DNA of 64,000 nucleotides from Cohnella ginsengisoli (lineage in GTDB: Bacteria; Bacillota; Bacilli; Paenibacillales; Paenibacillaceae), in assembly GCF_029525555.1 (NCBI RefSeq), contig NZ_JAPDHZ010000003.1:1364001-1428000 (forward strand), written 5' to 3'. Shown piece after piece: positions 53,702 through 62,951 of the stretch. The notes beneath the pieces are model-generated. The model was given only the letters and a program-made list of their open reading frames with translations, was not told the origin of the DNA and ran no database searches. How positions within the stretch are numbered: the first letter of the stretch is position 1; every line of letters begins with the position of its first letter. The translations under genes and the position numbers were made by a program.

Positions 53702-55036
53702 ATGTCGAATCCTCAAGCAAGCTCGAACCTAAGACCCGAATCCGCGCGCCTATACGAAGAAGCCCAGCGCCATATCGTCGGCGGCGTCAACAGCCCGTCG
53801 CGCTCCTTCAAGGCCGTCGGCGGCGGCGCCCCCGTGTTCATGCAGCGCGCCGAAGGCGCCTACTTCTGGGACGTGGACGGCAACCGCTACCTCGACTATC
53901 TGGCCGCGTTCGGCCCGATCATCACCGGCCACGCGCATCCGCACGTGACTTCGGCGATCGTGCGCGCCGCGCAGAACGGCACGCTGTACGGCACGCCGAC
54001 CGAAGGCGAGGTCACGCTCGCGCGCATGCTGAAGGAAGCGATTCCGTCGCTGGATAAAGTGCGCTTCGTCAACTCGGGCACCGAAGCCGTCATGACGACG
54101 ATTCGCGTCGCGCGCGCGGCTACCGGGCGCAACAAGATCGTCAAGTTCGCCGGCTGCTACCACGGCCACTCCGACCTCGTGCTGGTCGCCGCGGGCTCGG
54201 GTCCCTCGACGCTGGGCATTCCCGACAGCGCGGGCATCCCGGTCAGCATCGCGAGCGAAGTGATCACGGTGCCGTTCAACGACACCGAAGGGCTGCGGCT
54301 CGCGCTCGAGGCTTGGGGCGACGACGTGGCCGCCGTCATGATCGAGCCGATCGTCGGCAACTTCGGCATGGTGATGCCGAAGTCCGGCTTCCTCGAAGAC
54401 GTGTGCCGCATGACCCGCGCGGCCGGCGCGCTCGTCATTTACGACGAGGTTATCACGGCGTTCCGGTTCCACTACGGCACGACGCAGACTTACGCGGCTG
54501 CGTTCGCGGACTTTGCGGCGATCGAGCCGGACCTGACGGCGCTCGGCAAGATCATCGGCGGCGGCCTGCCGATCGGCGCCTACGGCGGCCGCGCCGAGAT
54601 CATGGCGCAGGTCGCGCCGCTCGGCCCCGCCTATCAGGCGGGCACGATGGCCGGCAACCCCGCCTCCATCGCGGCGGGCATCGCCTGCCTCGAGGTGCTG
54701 CGCGAGCCGGGCGTCTATGCGCGCATGGAGGCGCTCGGCACGCGCCTGGCCGACGGCCTGCGCGAGTCGGCGGAGCGCCATGGCGTGCCGCTGACGGTCA
54801 ACCGCATCGCCGGCGCGATCTCGACGCACTTCTGCGACCACCCCGTCACGAACTATGACGAGGCGCAGGATACCGACGGCGAGCGCTTCGCGGCGTTCTT
54901 CCGCGAGATGCTGTCGCGGGGCATCTATCTGGCGCCATCCAAGTACGAGGCGTGGTTCCTGACGACCGCGCATACTGATGCGGACATCGACCGGACGCTC
55001 GAAGCGGCGGAGGAGAGCTTTAAGTCGATTCGGTAG
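53702..55036 (+). CDS. hemL: Glutamate-1-semialdehyde 2,1-aminomutase
   Basis: ATG 53702 follows AGGAGG. The 444-residue PLP enzyme has VGGVNSPSRSFKAVGG, FVNSGTEAVMTTIRVARAAT, FAGCYHGHSD, IYDEVITAFRF and the PLP lysine in ALGKIIGGGLPIGAYGG. It converts glutamate-1-semialdehyde to 5-aminolevulinate for haem. It lies apart from other hem genes and may be the second, GsaB-type copy known in bacilli rather than the hem-operon copy. Confidence 0.93.
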   Translation: MSNPQASSNLRPESARLYEEAQRHIVGGVNSPSRSFKAVGGGAPVFMQRAEGAYFWDVDGNRYLDYLAAFGPIITGHAHPHVTSAIVRAAQNGTLYGTPTEGEVTLARMLKEAIPSLDKVRFVNSGTEAVMTTIRVARAATGRNKIVKFAGCYHGHSDLVLVAAGSGPSTLGIPDSAGIPVSIASEVITVPFNDTEGLRLALEAWGDDVAAVMIEPIVGNFGMVMPKSGFLEDVCRMTRAAGALVIYDEVITAFRFHYGTTQTYAAAFADFAAIEPDLTALGKIIGGGLPIGAYGGRAEIMAQVAPLGPAYQAGTMAGNPASIAAGIACLEVLREPGVYARMEALGTRLADGLRESAERHGVPLTVNRIAGAISTHFCDHPVTNYDEAQDTDGERFAAFFREMLSRGIYLAPSKYEAWFLTTAHTDADIDRTLEAAEESFKSIR

Positions 55037-55071
55037 TCGCCGGAAGAGGACAAGGAAACACGAGCTCGGCG

Positions 55072-55101
55072 CGGAACCGCACATTTCTTGTGCGGTTCTT
55101 G
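55072..55101 (+). terminator. Terminator of hemL
   Basis: GAACCGCACA and TGTGCGGTTC form a 10-bp stem with a 7-nt loop, followed by TTG. Confidence 0.7.
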
Positions 55102-55147
55102 TGCATGCGGCGCGGGCACGCGGCATAGAGCCTTGCGTTCAAGCGCA

Positions 55148-55538
55148 CGCGATAGTAGGCCGGCGGACATACGAAGCAATGGCGGGCAACGGAGGCGGAG
55201 GCCGACCGTTCGCGGATCTCGACATCGTCGTCGTCTCCGCAAGCGCGAAGGAGCTGCCGGGCGCCACGATCGCGGACACGCCCCAGGAGGCGCTTGACTA
55301 CCTGCGCGGCAAGGGGCATTCGACCGCGCTGTTGTCCGGCGGAGGCGCGCTTCACCAGGCCTTTCTCCGCCAAGGGCTCGTCGACGAGCTCATCTTCAAT
55401 ATCGCCCCCGTTCTGGAGGGCAAGGGAATGAACATCCTGCTCGATTATGAGAAATATACATACCAAGACGTCACCTTGATCGAATCCAAGCCGTTCGAAG
55501 GCGGCGTAGTGCAGCTTAAATACGCGCTGGCGCGTTAA
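55148..55538 (+). pseudogene. 5'-truncated RibD-C / dihydrofolate reductase-like gene
   Basis: From about 55148 the frame reads IVGRRTYEAMAGNGGGGRPF, STALLSGGGALHQAFLRQGL, VDELIFNIAPVLEGKG. This is the second half of the RibD C-terminal domain family, which binds NADPH in the GGGAL loop. The first 45 or so residues of the family are missing. Upstream lies only the hemL terminator and unrelated sequence, and no ribosome site precedes any start. It looks like a remnant of a deletion. The 3' end is intact, with a terminator behind it. Confidence 0.75.
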
Positions 55539-55586
55539 GAGCTTACGCGCGCCCCAAGCTCCGCGAAGTTCTAAAGGACGCACAAC

Positions 55587-55617
55587 GAAAAAGACGACCC
55601 TCGGGGCCGTCTTTTTC
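55587..55617. terminator. Bidirectional terminator
   Basis: AAAAAGACG-A-CCC and GGG-C-CGTCTTTTT form a stem of about 12 bp with A and T runs, between two convergent genes. Confidence 0.9.
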
Positions 55618-55626
55618 ATTGCCTGC

Positions 55627-55953
55627 TCACTCGGACTTGGCACGGTCGTCGTACCGCCCGTCCGCTTCCTTCGCCAGCTTGCGGTATGCCTCCGTCTCTT
55701 CGGCGACGGGATCCCGCTCCGTCTGGATCCGAATCTCCCATCTCGGGGACAAGCGCGCGAGCGCTTCTTCGTTCGGATCGCCGGTCGCCGGTTCGCCCTC
55801 GGTCAGCTGCCTCACGAGCTCGGCCTCCGCGCCGGACATAAAGGCCGCTTCGTCGTCCACGTAATCTTCGGCCGCCCGCGCGGCGAGCCCCTCCGGACGC
55901 TCCGGCATCGGCTGCGATTGGTCGAATCTTCCGTCCGATCGGTTGTCTCGCAT
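55627..55953 (-). CDS. Small acidic hypothetical protein
   Basis: ATG 55953 has AAAGGAGTG at a good distance. The 108-residue product is acidic and rich in Glu, Ala, Asp and Arg (ERPEGLAARAAEDYVDDEAA, EETEAYRKLAKEADGRY), probably helical with disordered ends. No membrane segment or family is recognised. It is followed by a terminator and preceded by an 80-nt gap, so it is likely monocistronic. Confidence 0.7.
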   Translation of the reverse strand: MRDNRSDGRFDQSQPMPERPEGLAARAAEDYVDDEAAFMSGAEAELVRQLTEGEPATGDPNEEALARLSPRWEIRIQTERDPVAEETEAYRKLAKEADGRYDDRAKSE

Positions 55954-56061
55954 CGTAGTCGCACTCCTTTCTTAAGTAGCATGATCCTTACGCCCTACTC
56001 TCATGTACCCCAAGCGGGATCGAATGCTTAAGTGTGGAAACGATACTGCGAGCGTAGACGC

Positions 56062-56898
56062 TTAAGCGTCCGCAAGCGCCTTCAACAATTCATCGTGTAT
56101 CAGGCCGTTGCTGGCGGCGATATCGCGGACGCCGAGCGAATAAGGCTGGCCGTTCTGGTCGGTGACGACGCCGCCGGATTCCGCGATCATCAGCGCGCCG
56201 GCAGCCAAATCCCAGGCGTTCAAACCGACCTCCCAGAAGCCGGTGAGCCGGCCAGCGGCGACATAGGCCATGTGCAGCGCGGCGGAGCCGGAACTGCGGA
56301 TGTTGCGTACTTGCGGCGCGAGCGCCAGCGTCTGCTTGAGATTGCGCGGCAGCGCGGAGAGATGGTCCGCCGGGAAGCCGGTGGCCAGCAAGCTTTGCGC
56401 GAGCGCGGGCTCGGCTGACGCCTGCATCCGTTTGCCGTGTACGTAGGCGCCCTTCCCCTTCTCGGCGACGAACAGCTCGTCTCGCGACGGATCGTAGATG
56501 ACCCCGACGATCACTTCCCCGCGATAGGCGAGCGCGATCGACACCGAGTAGAACGGGAATCCGTGCACGTAATTGGTCGTTCCGTCGACCGGATCCACGA
56601 TCCACAGATATTCGCTGCCGCCCATTTTGGCGATCGATTGCGCCGAAGCCTCGGGCCCGGGCTCTACGCCCTCCTCGCCCAAAAACGAGTGGGTCGGGTA
56701 GTGCGTCGCGAGCAGGTTGCGGATGAGCCGCTCGGAGCCCTTGTCCACTTCGGTGACGAGATCGTGCTTCGAAAACTTAAGATCGGGCGCCGCGAACTGC
56801 CCGATCCTGCTCTTGATCCACTCGCCCGCCTTGGAAGCGCAGTTGATCGCGACGGCCGTGAAGCTCTTGCCCCCGATCGTATTCGAATTGTCGCTCAT
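56062..56898 (-). CDS. Inositol monophosphatase family protein
   Basis: ATG 56898 was preferred because GAGGG lies 8 nt upstream, while the ATG at 56913 has none. The 278-residue cytoplasmic Mg2+-dependent phosphatase has the metal ligands in FLGEEGVEP and LWIVDPVDGTTNYVHG, and GLNAWDLAAGALMIAESGG. The family dephosphorylates inositol-1-phosphate or related sugar and nucleotide phosphates. The exact substrate is open (SuhB-like versus others). Confidence 0.9.
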   Translation of the reverse strand: MSDNSNTIGGKSFTAVAINCASKAGEWIKSRIGQFAAPDLKFSKHDLVTEVDKGSERLIRNLLATHYPTHSFLGEEGVEPGPEASAQSIAKMGGSEYLWIVDPVDGTTNYVHGFPFYSVSIALAYRGEVIVGVIYDPSRDELFVAEKGKGAYVHGKRMQASAEPALAQSLLATGFPADHLSALPRNLKQTLALAPQVRNIRSSGSAALHMAYVAAGRLTGFWEVGLNAWDLAAGALMIAESGGVVTDQNGQPYSLGVRDIAASNGLIHDELLKALADA

Positions 56899-57034
56899 GT
56901 CTTCATCCCTCATTACGCATTATGAATTCGTATCGCTTCTACCGCTTGTCTACCGTTGATCTCTCTAGTTATACGCGACGGCGCGGCGCGGCGTTCCGGC
57001 GCTTGGCCCCGCCCCTTGAAGGAAGGGCTCGAAG

Positions 57035-57852
57035 CTACATCTCGGTCGCGCCCTTGAAGATGAGATATCCCGCCATGATGAGCAAGGTCACGCGCAGCAG
57101 CCACATCAGCTGCGGCCCGGACAGCCTCGATGCGATGACCGCGCCGGCGCGGCCGCCGATCAGCGCGCCCGGCGCTAACGCCAGGAACAGCGGCCAATCG
57201 ATATTGCCGTTCCACAGGTGCACGGCGCTGCCCAATATCGAGGACAGGAAAATGACGAACATCGAGCTTGCCGTGGCGACATGCGGCGGAAACCTGAACA
57301 ATATGACCATGATCGGCACGAACAGCGAACCGCCGCCGATCCCGAACAAGCCCGAGCAGAGCCCGACGGCGAAGCCGATCGTCAGCGCCAGCGGCAGGTT
57401 GTAGCCGTATTCGTGCACGGCGCCCGAGCCGTCGGCGAACGATCGCTTGATCGGCCAATCGATGCGCAGCGGCTTCATCCGCTCGCGGGCCAGCATCAAG
57501 CCGAACATCGCGAGCATGAACAGGCCGAACGCCAGCTGGAACGGCCCCTGCGGGATGTAGTCGGTTACCAGCGCGCCGATCATGGCGGCCGGTCCGCTCG
57601 TGGCGAAGAACAGCCAGCCGCTGCGAAAATCGACCTTGCCCTGCTTGCGGTACGTCCAGGTGGACGTCAAAGCCGTGAAGATCAGCACGGCCAGCGAGGT
57701 GCCGACCGCCGTCTGCGACGACACTTCCTGGCCGAGCAGGCTCGGCCCCAGCAGCACGAGCGCGGGCACGATTATGATGCCGCCCCCAGCCCGACAATGC
57801 TGCCAAACAGGGCGGCGACGATGCCGATCAGTACGAGGATAGTAGTAGCCAA
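57035..57852 (-). CDS. TauE/SafE-family permease (frameshifted at 57783-57787)
   Basis: TTG 57852 follows GGGAG at 8 nt and reads LATTILVLIGIVAALFGSIV. The frame then needs one extra G: the plus-strand C5 run 57783-57787 should be C6, giving GLGGGIIIVPALVLLG. After that it is open to the stop, about 272 residues with eight membrane helices and the repeated GLxGGGG-type motifs (GLFGIGGGSLFVPIMVILF). The family exports sulfite, sulfonates or other organic anions. This is one of only two deletion-type breaks in the window. Confidence 0.87.
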
Positions 57853-57981
57853 CTGCCATGCTCCCTATTTGGTCGTTTGTTGGTTGATTCACTTTATTAT
57901 ACCTGTACCGGACCCGGAAGCGAAGCATCGGTTATAGTTAGCTCTTGTTCAAGGAAGTCAGCGGCTCGCGCCTTGCCCAGC

Positions 57982-59024
57982 TCACCCCTCGATCTCTACG
58001 CTGGCGCCGTCCACGATCCGGATATCGCCGGCACCGGCCTCCGCGGCTGCGCGAAGCTCGTCCATCAGCTTGAACAACGCCTCGTCCTTCCGCTTGGCTT
58101 CGATCATCACGTCGACGGCGGGCGTCGATCCGGCGATCGCGCGCAAAAACGAGAGCAGCGGCTCCAAAGACACGTGATCGGCATGTCCCCGGGGATCGGT
58201 CGCGCTTTTGGGGGTGGAGACGTGAATCTTAGGCGGCAGCGGCGCATGCGAAGGCGCTCCCTCCGCAACGCCGCCGGCCTCGCGCTGAAGTCCGTTCCAG
58301 CCGTACTCCCGCCAAGTCCGCTGAATCCGGTCCCAGAGCGACTCGGGCGCGATGCCCTCCGGGTTGTTGACCGCGTGATGGTGAATGTCGAGTACCATCG
58401 GCACGCCCGCCTCCTCGCTAATCGCGAGCGTCTCGGCGGCCGTAAACGTCTTGTCGTCGTTCTCGAGCGTCATCCGGCGGACGATGCGCGCCTCGAGCGC
58501 GCCGAACTGCGAGAGAAGCGCCGTCCCGCCGCTTCCTTGTCGCCGTAAGTGCCGCCGACGTGGATGTTGCAGGTCGCCCGCTCGTCCAGCCCCATCAGCT
58601 CGAACATCCGGACGTGATGGCGCAAGTCCTTGATCGAATTGCGCAGCACCTCCGGCCTCGGCGTGCTAAAGACGGTGAAGTGGTCCGGGTGGAACGAAAC
58701 GCGGATGCCCGTCTCGCGGACATAGGCGCCGACCGCGGCAAAATCGTCCGCCAGGATCGCATACGGATCCCAGTCGGCCAGCGCGTCGTGCGTCGCGAGC
58801 GGGATGAGCTTGGACGTGAGCCGGTAGAGGTGGATGTCCGAGTATTTGCAGTGACTGAGCAGGCGCTGCGTATGCTGCAGGTTCTCCTGCGCGATGCGCG
58901 CAAGCCGAAGCAGCGCGCCTTCGCGGTCCGGCAGCTTGCTGAAGTTGGTATAAGTCATCGTGCGCGACGGGGATGCATTCTCCAGCAGCACGGACATCGC
59001 GACAAAGCCGAACCTGACGAGCAC
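57982..59024 (-). CDS. uvsE: UV damage endonuclease UvsE (frameshifted near 58525)
   Basis: GTG 59024 follows AAAGGAGG at 7 nt: LVRFGFVAMSVLLENASPSR. The UVDE TIM barrel has HCKYSDIHLYRLTSKLIPLA, GIRVSFHPDHFTVF and CNIHVGGTYGDKEAAG, where the frame is lost. One more base near the GGG at 58525-58527 lets it continue TALLSQFGALEARIVRRMTL, then VPMVLDIHHHAVNN, KIHVSTPKS and DVMIEAKRKDEAL. The metal-binding His, Glu and Asp residues are present in both halves. The enzyme nicks 5' of UV photoproducts, an excision route common in Bacillus-type spore formers. Confidence 0.9.
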
Positions 59025-59104
59025 GGAACCGCCTCCTTTTTACATGAAGTGTACCCCGCGCGGGCGCGGCCCACCCATGCATGCGCAATAGATCCTTATG
59101 TATG

Positions 59105-59153
59105 AAAAAAAACGCCACCCCGCCAAGCATCGCTGCTCGAACGGAGTGACGCG
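59105..59153 (-). terminator. Terminator of the nagA transcript
   Basis: On the minus strand CGTCACTCCG pairs with CGGGGTGGCG (two G-T pairs), followed by eight T, 37 nt after the nagA stop. Confidence 0.75.
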
Positions 59154-59189
59154 AACTTTAGAGGAGTGCCGCAGCTTTAACGACGGCGT

Positions 59190-60378
59190 TTATCCGATCG
59201 GACTGTCAGCCGCCTTCTTCGAATAGACCTTCCGGCCCCGGACATAGGTAGACTGCAGCGCAAGCGCGCCGTCCAGCACGAGGAAGTCGGCGTCCATGCC
59301 CGCCTCCAGCTTCCCCCTTGCGACCCGATACGCCGATCTGCCGGGCCGGGACCTCCGTCAGCGAAGGCAGCACCTCCTCCAGCGGGCGGCCGGTGAACCG
59401 CAGGACGTTGCGCAAGGCCTGAAGCATGGTGAGGCTGCTGCCCGCCAGACTCGAACCGTCCTTCAACCACACCTGCCCGTCCTTCATCGTCGTGTCTCCG
59501 TATTCTCCGTCGGGCAATCCGGCGCAGTAGACGGCGTCGGTAATGACGCACACGCCGCGCGCCCCTTTGACGTCGTACAACAGCTTGACCGCATCCGGAT
59601 GCACGTGGATCCCGTCGGCGATCAGCTCCGTCGCCAGCTCCGGGCAGATCAGTCCGGCGCCGGCTACGCCCGGTTCCCGATGGTGGAACGGGCTCATGCC
59701 GTTGAAGTGATGCGTCGTCTGCGTCGCCCCCCGCCCGATCGCCTCGCGCATCTGCGCCAGCGTCGCGTCCGAATGGCCGACGGACACGGTGACGCCCGCC
59801 CGGGACAGTCGCTCCGCCGCCACCATGCCGCCTTCGATCTCCGGCGCGAGCGTGACGATCCGGAGAAGGCCCCCGGCCGCCTCGAGATAACGGCCCAGCT
59901 CGTCCGGACGCGCCGGACGAATATTGCCTTTGTCCTGCGCCCCGCAGCGGATCGGGTTCAAGAACGGGCCCTCCAGATGGAGGCCCAGCAGCTCCGCGCC
60001 TTCGAGCCCCCGCGCGGCTGCCTGAACGGCGTTCCGCAAAGCATCGGCAATCTCCGCCTCGGCGGCGGACTCCGTCGTGGCCAGAAAAGAGGTCGTGCCG
60101 TGCGCCGCGTGGTACAGGCTCATCCCGTTCAAGCCCTCGTACGTAGCGTCCATCGCCTGCCAGCCGCCGCCGCCGTGGACGTGCTGGTCGATCAACCCCG
60201 GGATCACGACGTTTCCGCCCAGATCAAGGATCTTCGCCTCCGCGGCTTCTAGCTCCGAACCGCCGACAGCTTCGATCCGTCCGTCGGCGCCGATCAGCAA
60301 ACGTCCGCCGTCGATCCTGCGGCCGCCCGCGTAGATCGTCCCATTGGTCACCAGCAGGCGGCCGATACTATTCGTCAT
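59190..60378 (-). CDS. nagA: N-acetylglucosamine-6-phosphate deacetylase (frameshifted at 59313-59317)
   Basis: ATG 60378 overlaps the end of the ROK gene and follows GGGAGAGGGG. The amidohydrolase has PGLIDQHVHGGGGW (metal His-x-His region), LGLHLEGPFLNP, SVGHSDAT, THHFNGMSPFHHREPG and ITDAV with the catalytic Asp. Near the end one G too many in AAGGGGGAAG (plus-strand C5 at 59313-59317) shifts the frame. Corrected, it ends RKGKLEAGMDADFLVLDGAL and stops at 59190, about 395 residues. It yields GlcN6P and acetate from GlcNAc6P. No nagB is in the window. Confidence 0.92.
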
Positions 60379-61373
60379 ATGCAATGCCCCTCTCCCTTGA
60401 CCAATTCTTGATCGCGAAGCGTACGGCGCCGACGAGGCCGGCCTTGTCCTGCAGCTTGCCGGGCACCACGATCGGCCGCCACTCCGCTTCGGGGATGTGT
60501 ACGGCCAGCTCGTCGCGGATCGGCTGCAGCAGGCAGTCGCCCGCGGCGGCCACGCCTCCCCCGACGATGATCATCCGCGGATCGACGGCAAAGGCGAGCG
60601 CGGCCAGCTTGCGTCCAAGGGCGCGGCCTACGAACCGGAAGATATCCGCAGCCACGGCATCGCCCGCCTGGCAGGCCAGGAAGACGTCGAGCGCGGTGAT
60701 CGGACGCGTCAGATCCGCCAGAGACGTTGACTGACCGCCTTGTACGGCCTCGGCCGCGAGCCTCGCGATGCCCGGCGCCGACGCGATCGTCTCGAGGCAG
60801 CCCCGCTTGCCGCAGTTGCACGGCGCGTCCAGTCCGTCCACGCGGTCATGCCCGATCTCGCCGGCCAGGAGACGGCTCCCCCCGCGCCAAGACGCCGTCC
60901 ATCATGATGCCAGCCGACAGCCCCGTCCCTACCGTGATGCAGACCAGGTCGGCGCAGCCTTCGCCCGCCCCCGCCGCGGCTTCGCCCAAAGTATAGAGCC
61001 TGACGTCGTTATCGATATAGACAGGCGCCCCCAGACGCCGGCTCATCTCTTCTGCGAACGGCACGTTTTTCCAGCCCATGTTCGAGGCGTCCAGCGCCAT
61101 CCCGCTCGCGGTATCCACCCAGCCGGGAACGCCGAACCCGGCGGCGGCGATATCGCGGTATCCGTGCGCCTGCGCGAGCGCCGCGATCTCCATGCCCAGC
61201 CGGTCGATGAATTCGGCCGGATCGGACGTCGGGCGACGCGGATCCGCGCGCATCGTCGCGATCCGCCGCTCGCCGATCGGCAAGCCGCGCTCGTCGAAGA
61301 GGCCGATTACGGTGTTCGTCCCTCCGATATCCGCGCCGATAAAGGCCGCACCAGACTTTTCCATCTCCGCCAT
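60368..61373 (-). CDS. ROK-family sugar kinase (frameshifted at 60878-60883)
   Basis: ATG 61373 lies 9 nt after GGAGG. The sequence has the ATP loop FIGADIGGTNTVIGLFDE, VPGWVDTASG, YIDNDVRLYTLGEA and ITVGTGLSAGIM. It then shifts at a G6 run on the minus strand (60878-60883). With five G it reads RLLAGEIGHDRVDGLDAPCN with the ROK zinc motif CNCGKRGCLE and continues to the stop, about 334 residues. There is no DNA-binding domain, so this is a kinase rather than a NagC-type repressor. Its overlap with nagA suggests GlcNAc or glucosamine as substrate. Confidence 0.9.
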
Positions 61374-61640
61374 CCTAGCAGACCTCCGTCGCGCGAACGC
61401 CTAGTATAGCTTCTATGGTAGAACGAATCAGGCTGCCGGCATACAGGCCGTTTTTAATTTATACTGCGGAACTCTTATCCTCAAGTTACCTAGCCGGCGC
61501 TACAGCCCGTGCTGTCCGGCCGCGCCCGGAGTGATTAAGATCCACTCAGTAAAAAACGCGAACGCCTCATCGTCACGGCGCCGCGCCTGAAGTAGACTAG
61601 ACTGGATCATAAGGGATTCCCTACAAGGAGCTGTAAAGAG

Positions 61641-62855
61641 ATGGAGAAAATCGTCATCGAAGTCGGCCCCCCTCCCTCGTCCGCAGCCGCGGCAGGCTGG
61701 GCGACCCGAACCATTCAATCGGCGATCGATTATGCGGCCAATCTCGGGGGCGGCACGGTCAAGCTGGGCGAAGGCGTCTATGCGCTGGACGGCACGCTTC
61801 ATCTGCGTTCGGGCGTCCGGCTCGAAGGTATTCCCGGCCGGACCGTGCTGCAGCAGGGCGAGGAGCGGCTGTCCGAGTTGGCGTGCGACGCCGACCGGCA
61901 CGAGCGTCAGGCAGCGGTCCTGCATCCCGACCGCTTCGAGATCGGACAGACCGTGACGATCCGCAAAGCCGCGTCGAGCATGCTATTCGGGGACACCGTC
62001 GCCGTCATCGTCGGCAAAGAGGGGCAAGTGCTGCACCTCGACCGCGAACTGCACGCAACCGTGCTGATGGACGAGGGTGGCATCGCGACGACGCAGTCCC
62101 CCGTCGTCGCGGCCTACGACTGCGCGGACATCGAGCTGTACGGACTGACCGTCCAAGGAAACGAAAACAACGTCACGCAGGCGGAGGGCTGCCGCAGCGC
62201 GGGCATCTACCTGTACGGCGTCGCCCTTGCGCGGATCGAGCGCTGCGCCGTGCGCGCCTACAAGGGAGACGGCATCAGCTACCAGCACTGCGCGGACATC
62301 GCCGTCGAGGAGTGCGAAGCCGTCGGCAACGCCGGAAAGGGCGTTCACCCCGGCAGCGGCACGTCACGCACGCGGATCGTGAACAGCCGCTTCGACGGCA
62401 ATGGCCTGGACGGCATCTTCCTCTGCTGGCGCGTGCAGGACAGCGTCGTGGAAGGCTGCACGGCGGTCGGCAACGGGATGAGCGGCCTTTCCATCGGTCA
62501 CAAGGATGTTCGCAACGTCATCCGTTTCAACCGTTTTTCGGACAACCGTTACTACGGCATCTTCTTCCGCAACGAAAAAGAACCGATGTCGGCCAGCTAC
62601 AACCGGGTCGAAGGGAATACGCTGGAAGACAACGGCTCGGATGAAATGGGCTACATCGGCATCCGAATGCGTGGATACACGCACGACGTCGAGCTCGTAT
62701 CGAACCGGATCTCCTTCGCCAAAGCGCCGCCGGAGCGGACGATCGGCATCTGCCTGGAACCGCATACGTCGAGCATCACGCTCGGGGACAACAAGTTCGC
62801 GGGCTGCGCGCTGCGGACGCACGACCACTGGGAGCCCGGCGGGCGGCATGAATAA
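61641..62855 (+). CDS. Right-handed parallel beta-helix protein
   Basis: ATG 61641 lies behind AAGGAG. The 404-residue protein starts with a pectate-lyase superfamily segment (RTIQSAIDYAANLGGGTVKL, GVYALDGTLHLRSGVRLEG). It then has rungs of the parallel beta-helix type (DIELYGLTVQGNENNV, SVVEGCTAVGNGMSGLS, NRYYGIFFRN, NRVEGNTLEDNG). No signal peptide is visible, so an intracellular glycan lyase, hydrolase or epimerase is possible. It is divergent from the ROK/nagA operon and next to a sensor kinase of the carbohydrate type. Confidence 0.85.
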   Translation: MEKIVIEVGPPPSSAAAAGWATRTIQSAIDYAANLGGGTVKLGEGVYALDGTLHLRSGVRLEGIPGRTVLQQGEERLSELACDADRHERQAAVLHPDRFEIGQTVTIRKAASSMLFGDTVAVIVGKEGQVLHLDRELHATVLMDEGGIATTQSPVVAAYDCADIELYGLTVQGNENNVTQAEGCRSAGIYLYGVALARIERCAVRAYKGDGISYQHCADIAVEECEAVGNAGKGVHPGSGTSRTRIVNSRFDGNGLDGIFLCWRVQDSVVEGCTAVGNGMSGLSIGHKDVRNVIRFNRFSDNRYYGIFFRNEKEPMSASYNRVEGNTLEDNGSDEMGYIGIRMRGYTHDVELVSNRISFAKAPPERTIGICLEPHTSSITLGDNKFAGCALRTHDHWEPGGRHE

Positions 62856-62856
62856 A

Positions 62857-62894
62857 TAAAAGCCGTTCCGGCGCCGCTGCTGGAACGGCTTTCT
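62857..62894. terminator. Terminator of the beta-helix gene
   Basis: AAAAGCCGTTCC and GGAACGGCTTT form an 11-bp stem, followed by CTT, immediately after the stop codon. The A run gives activity in the opposite direction too. Confidence 0.8.
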
Positions 62895-62951
62895 TGCGGT
62901 CGTGCACGATCCCGTCTTGCTTAAGATTCTTTTTTTCAGCTTCGCCTATCC

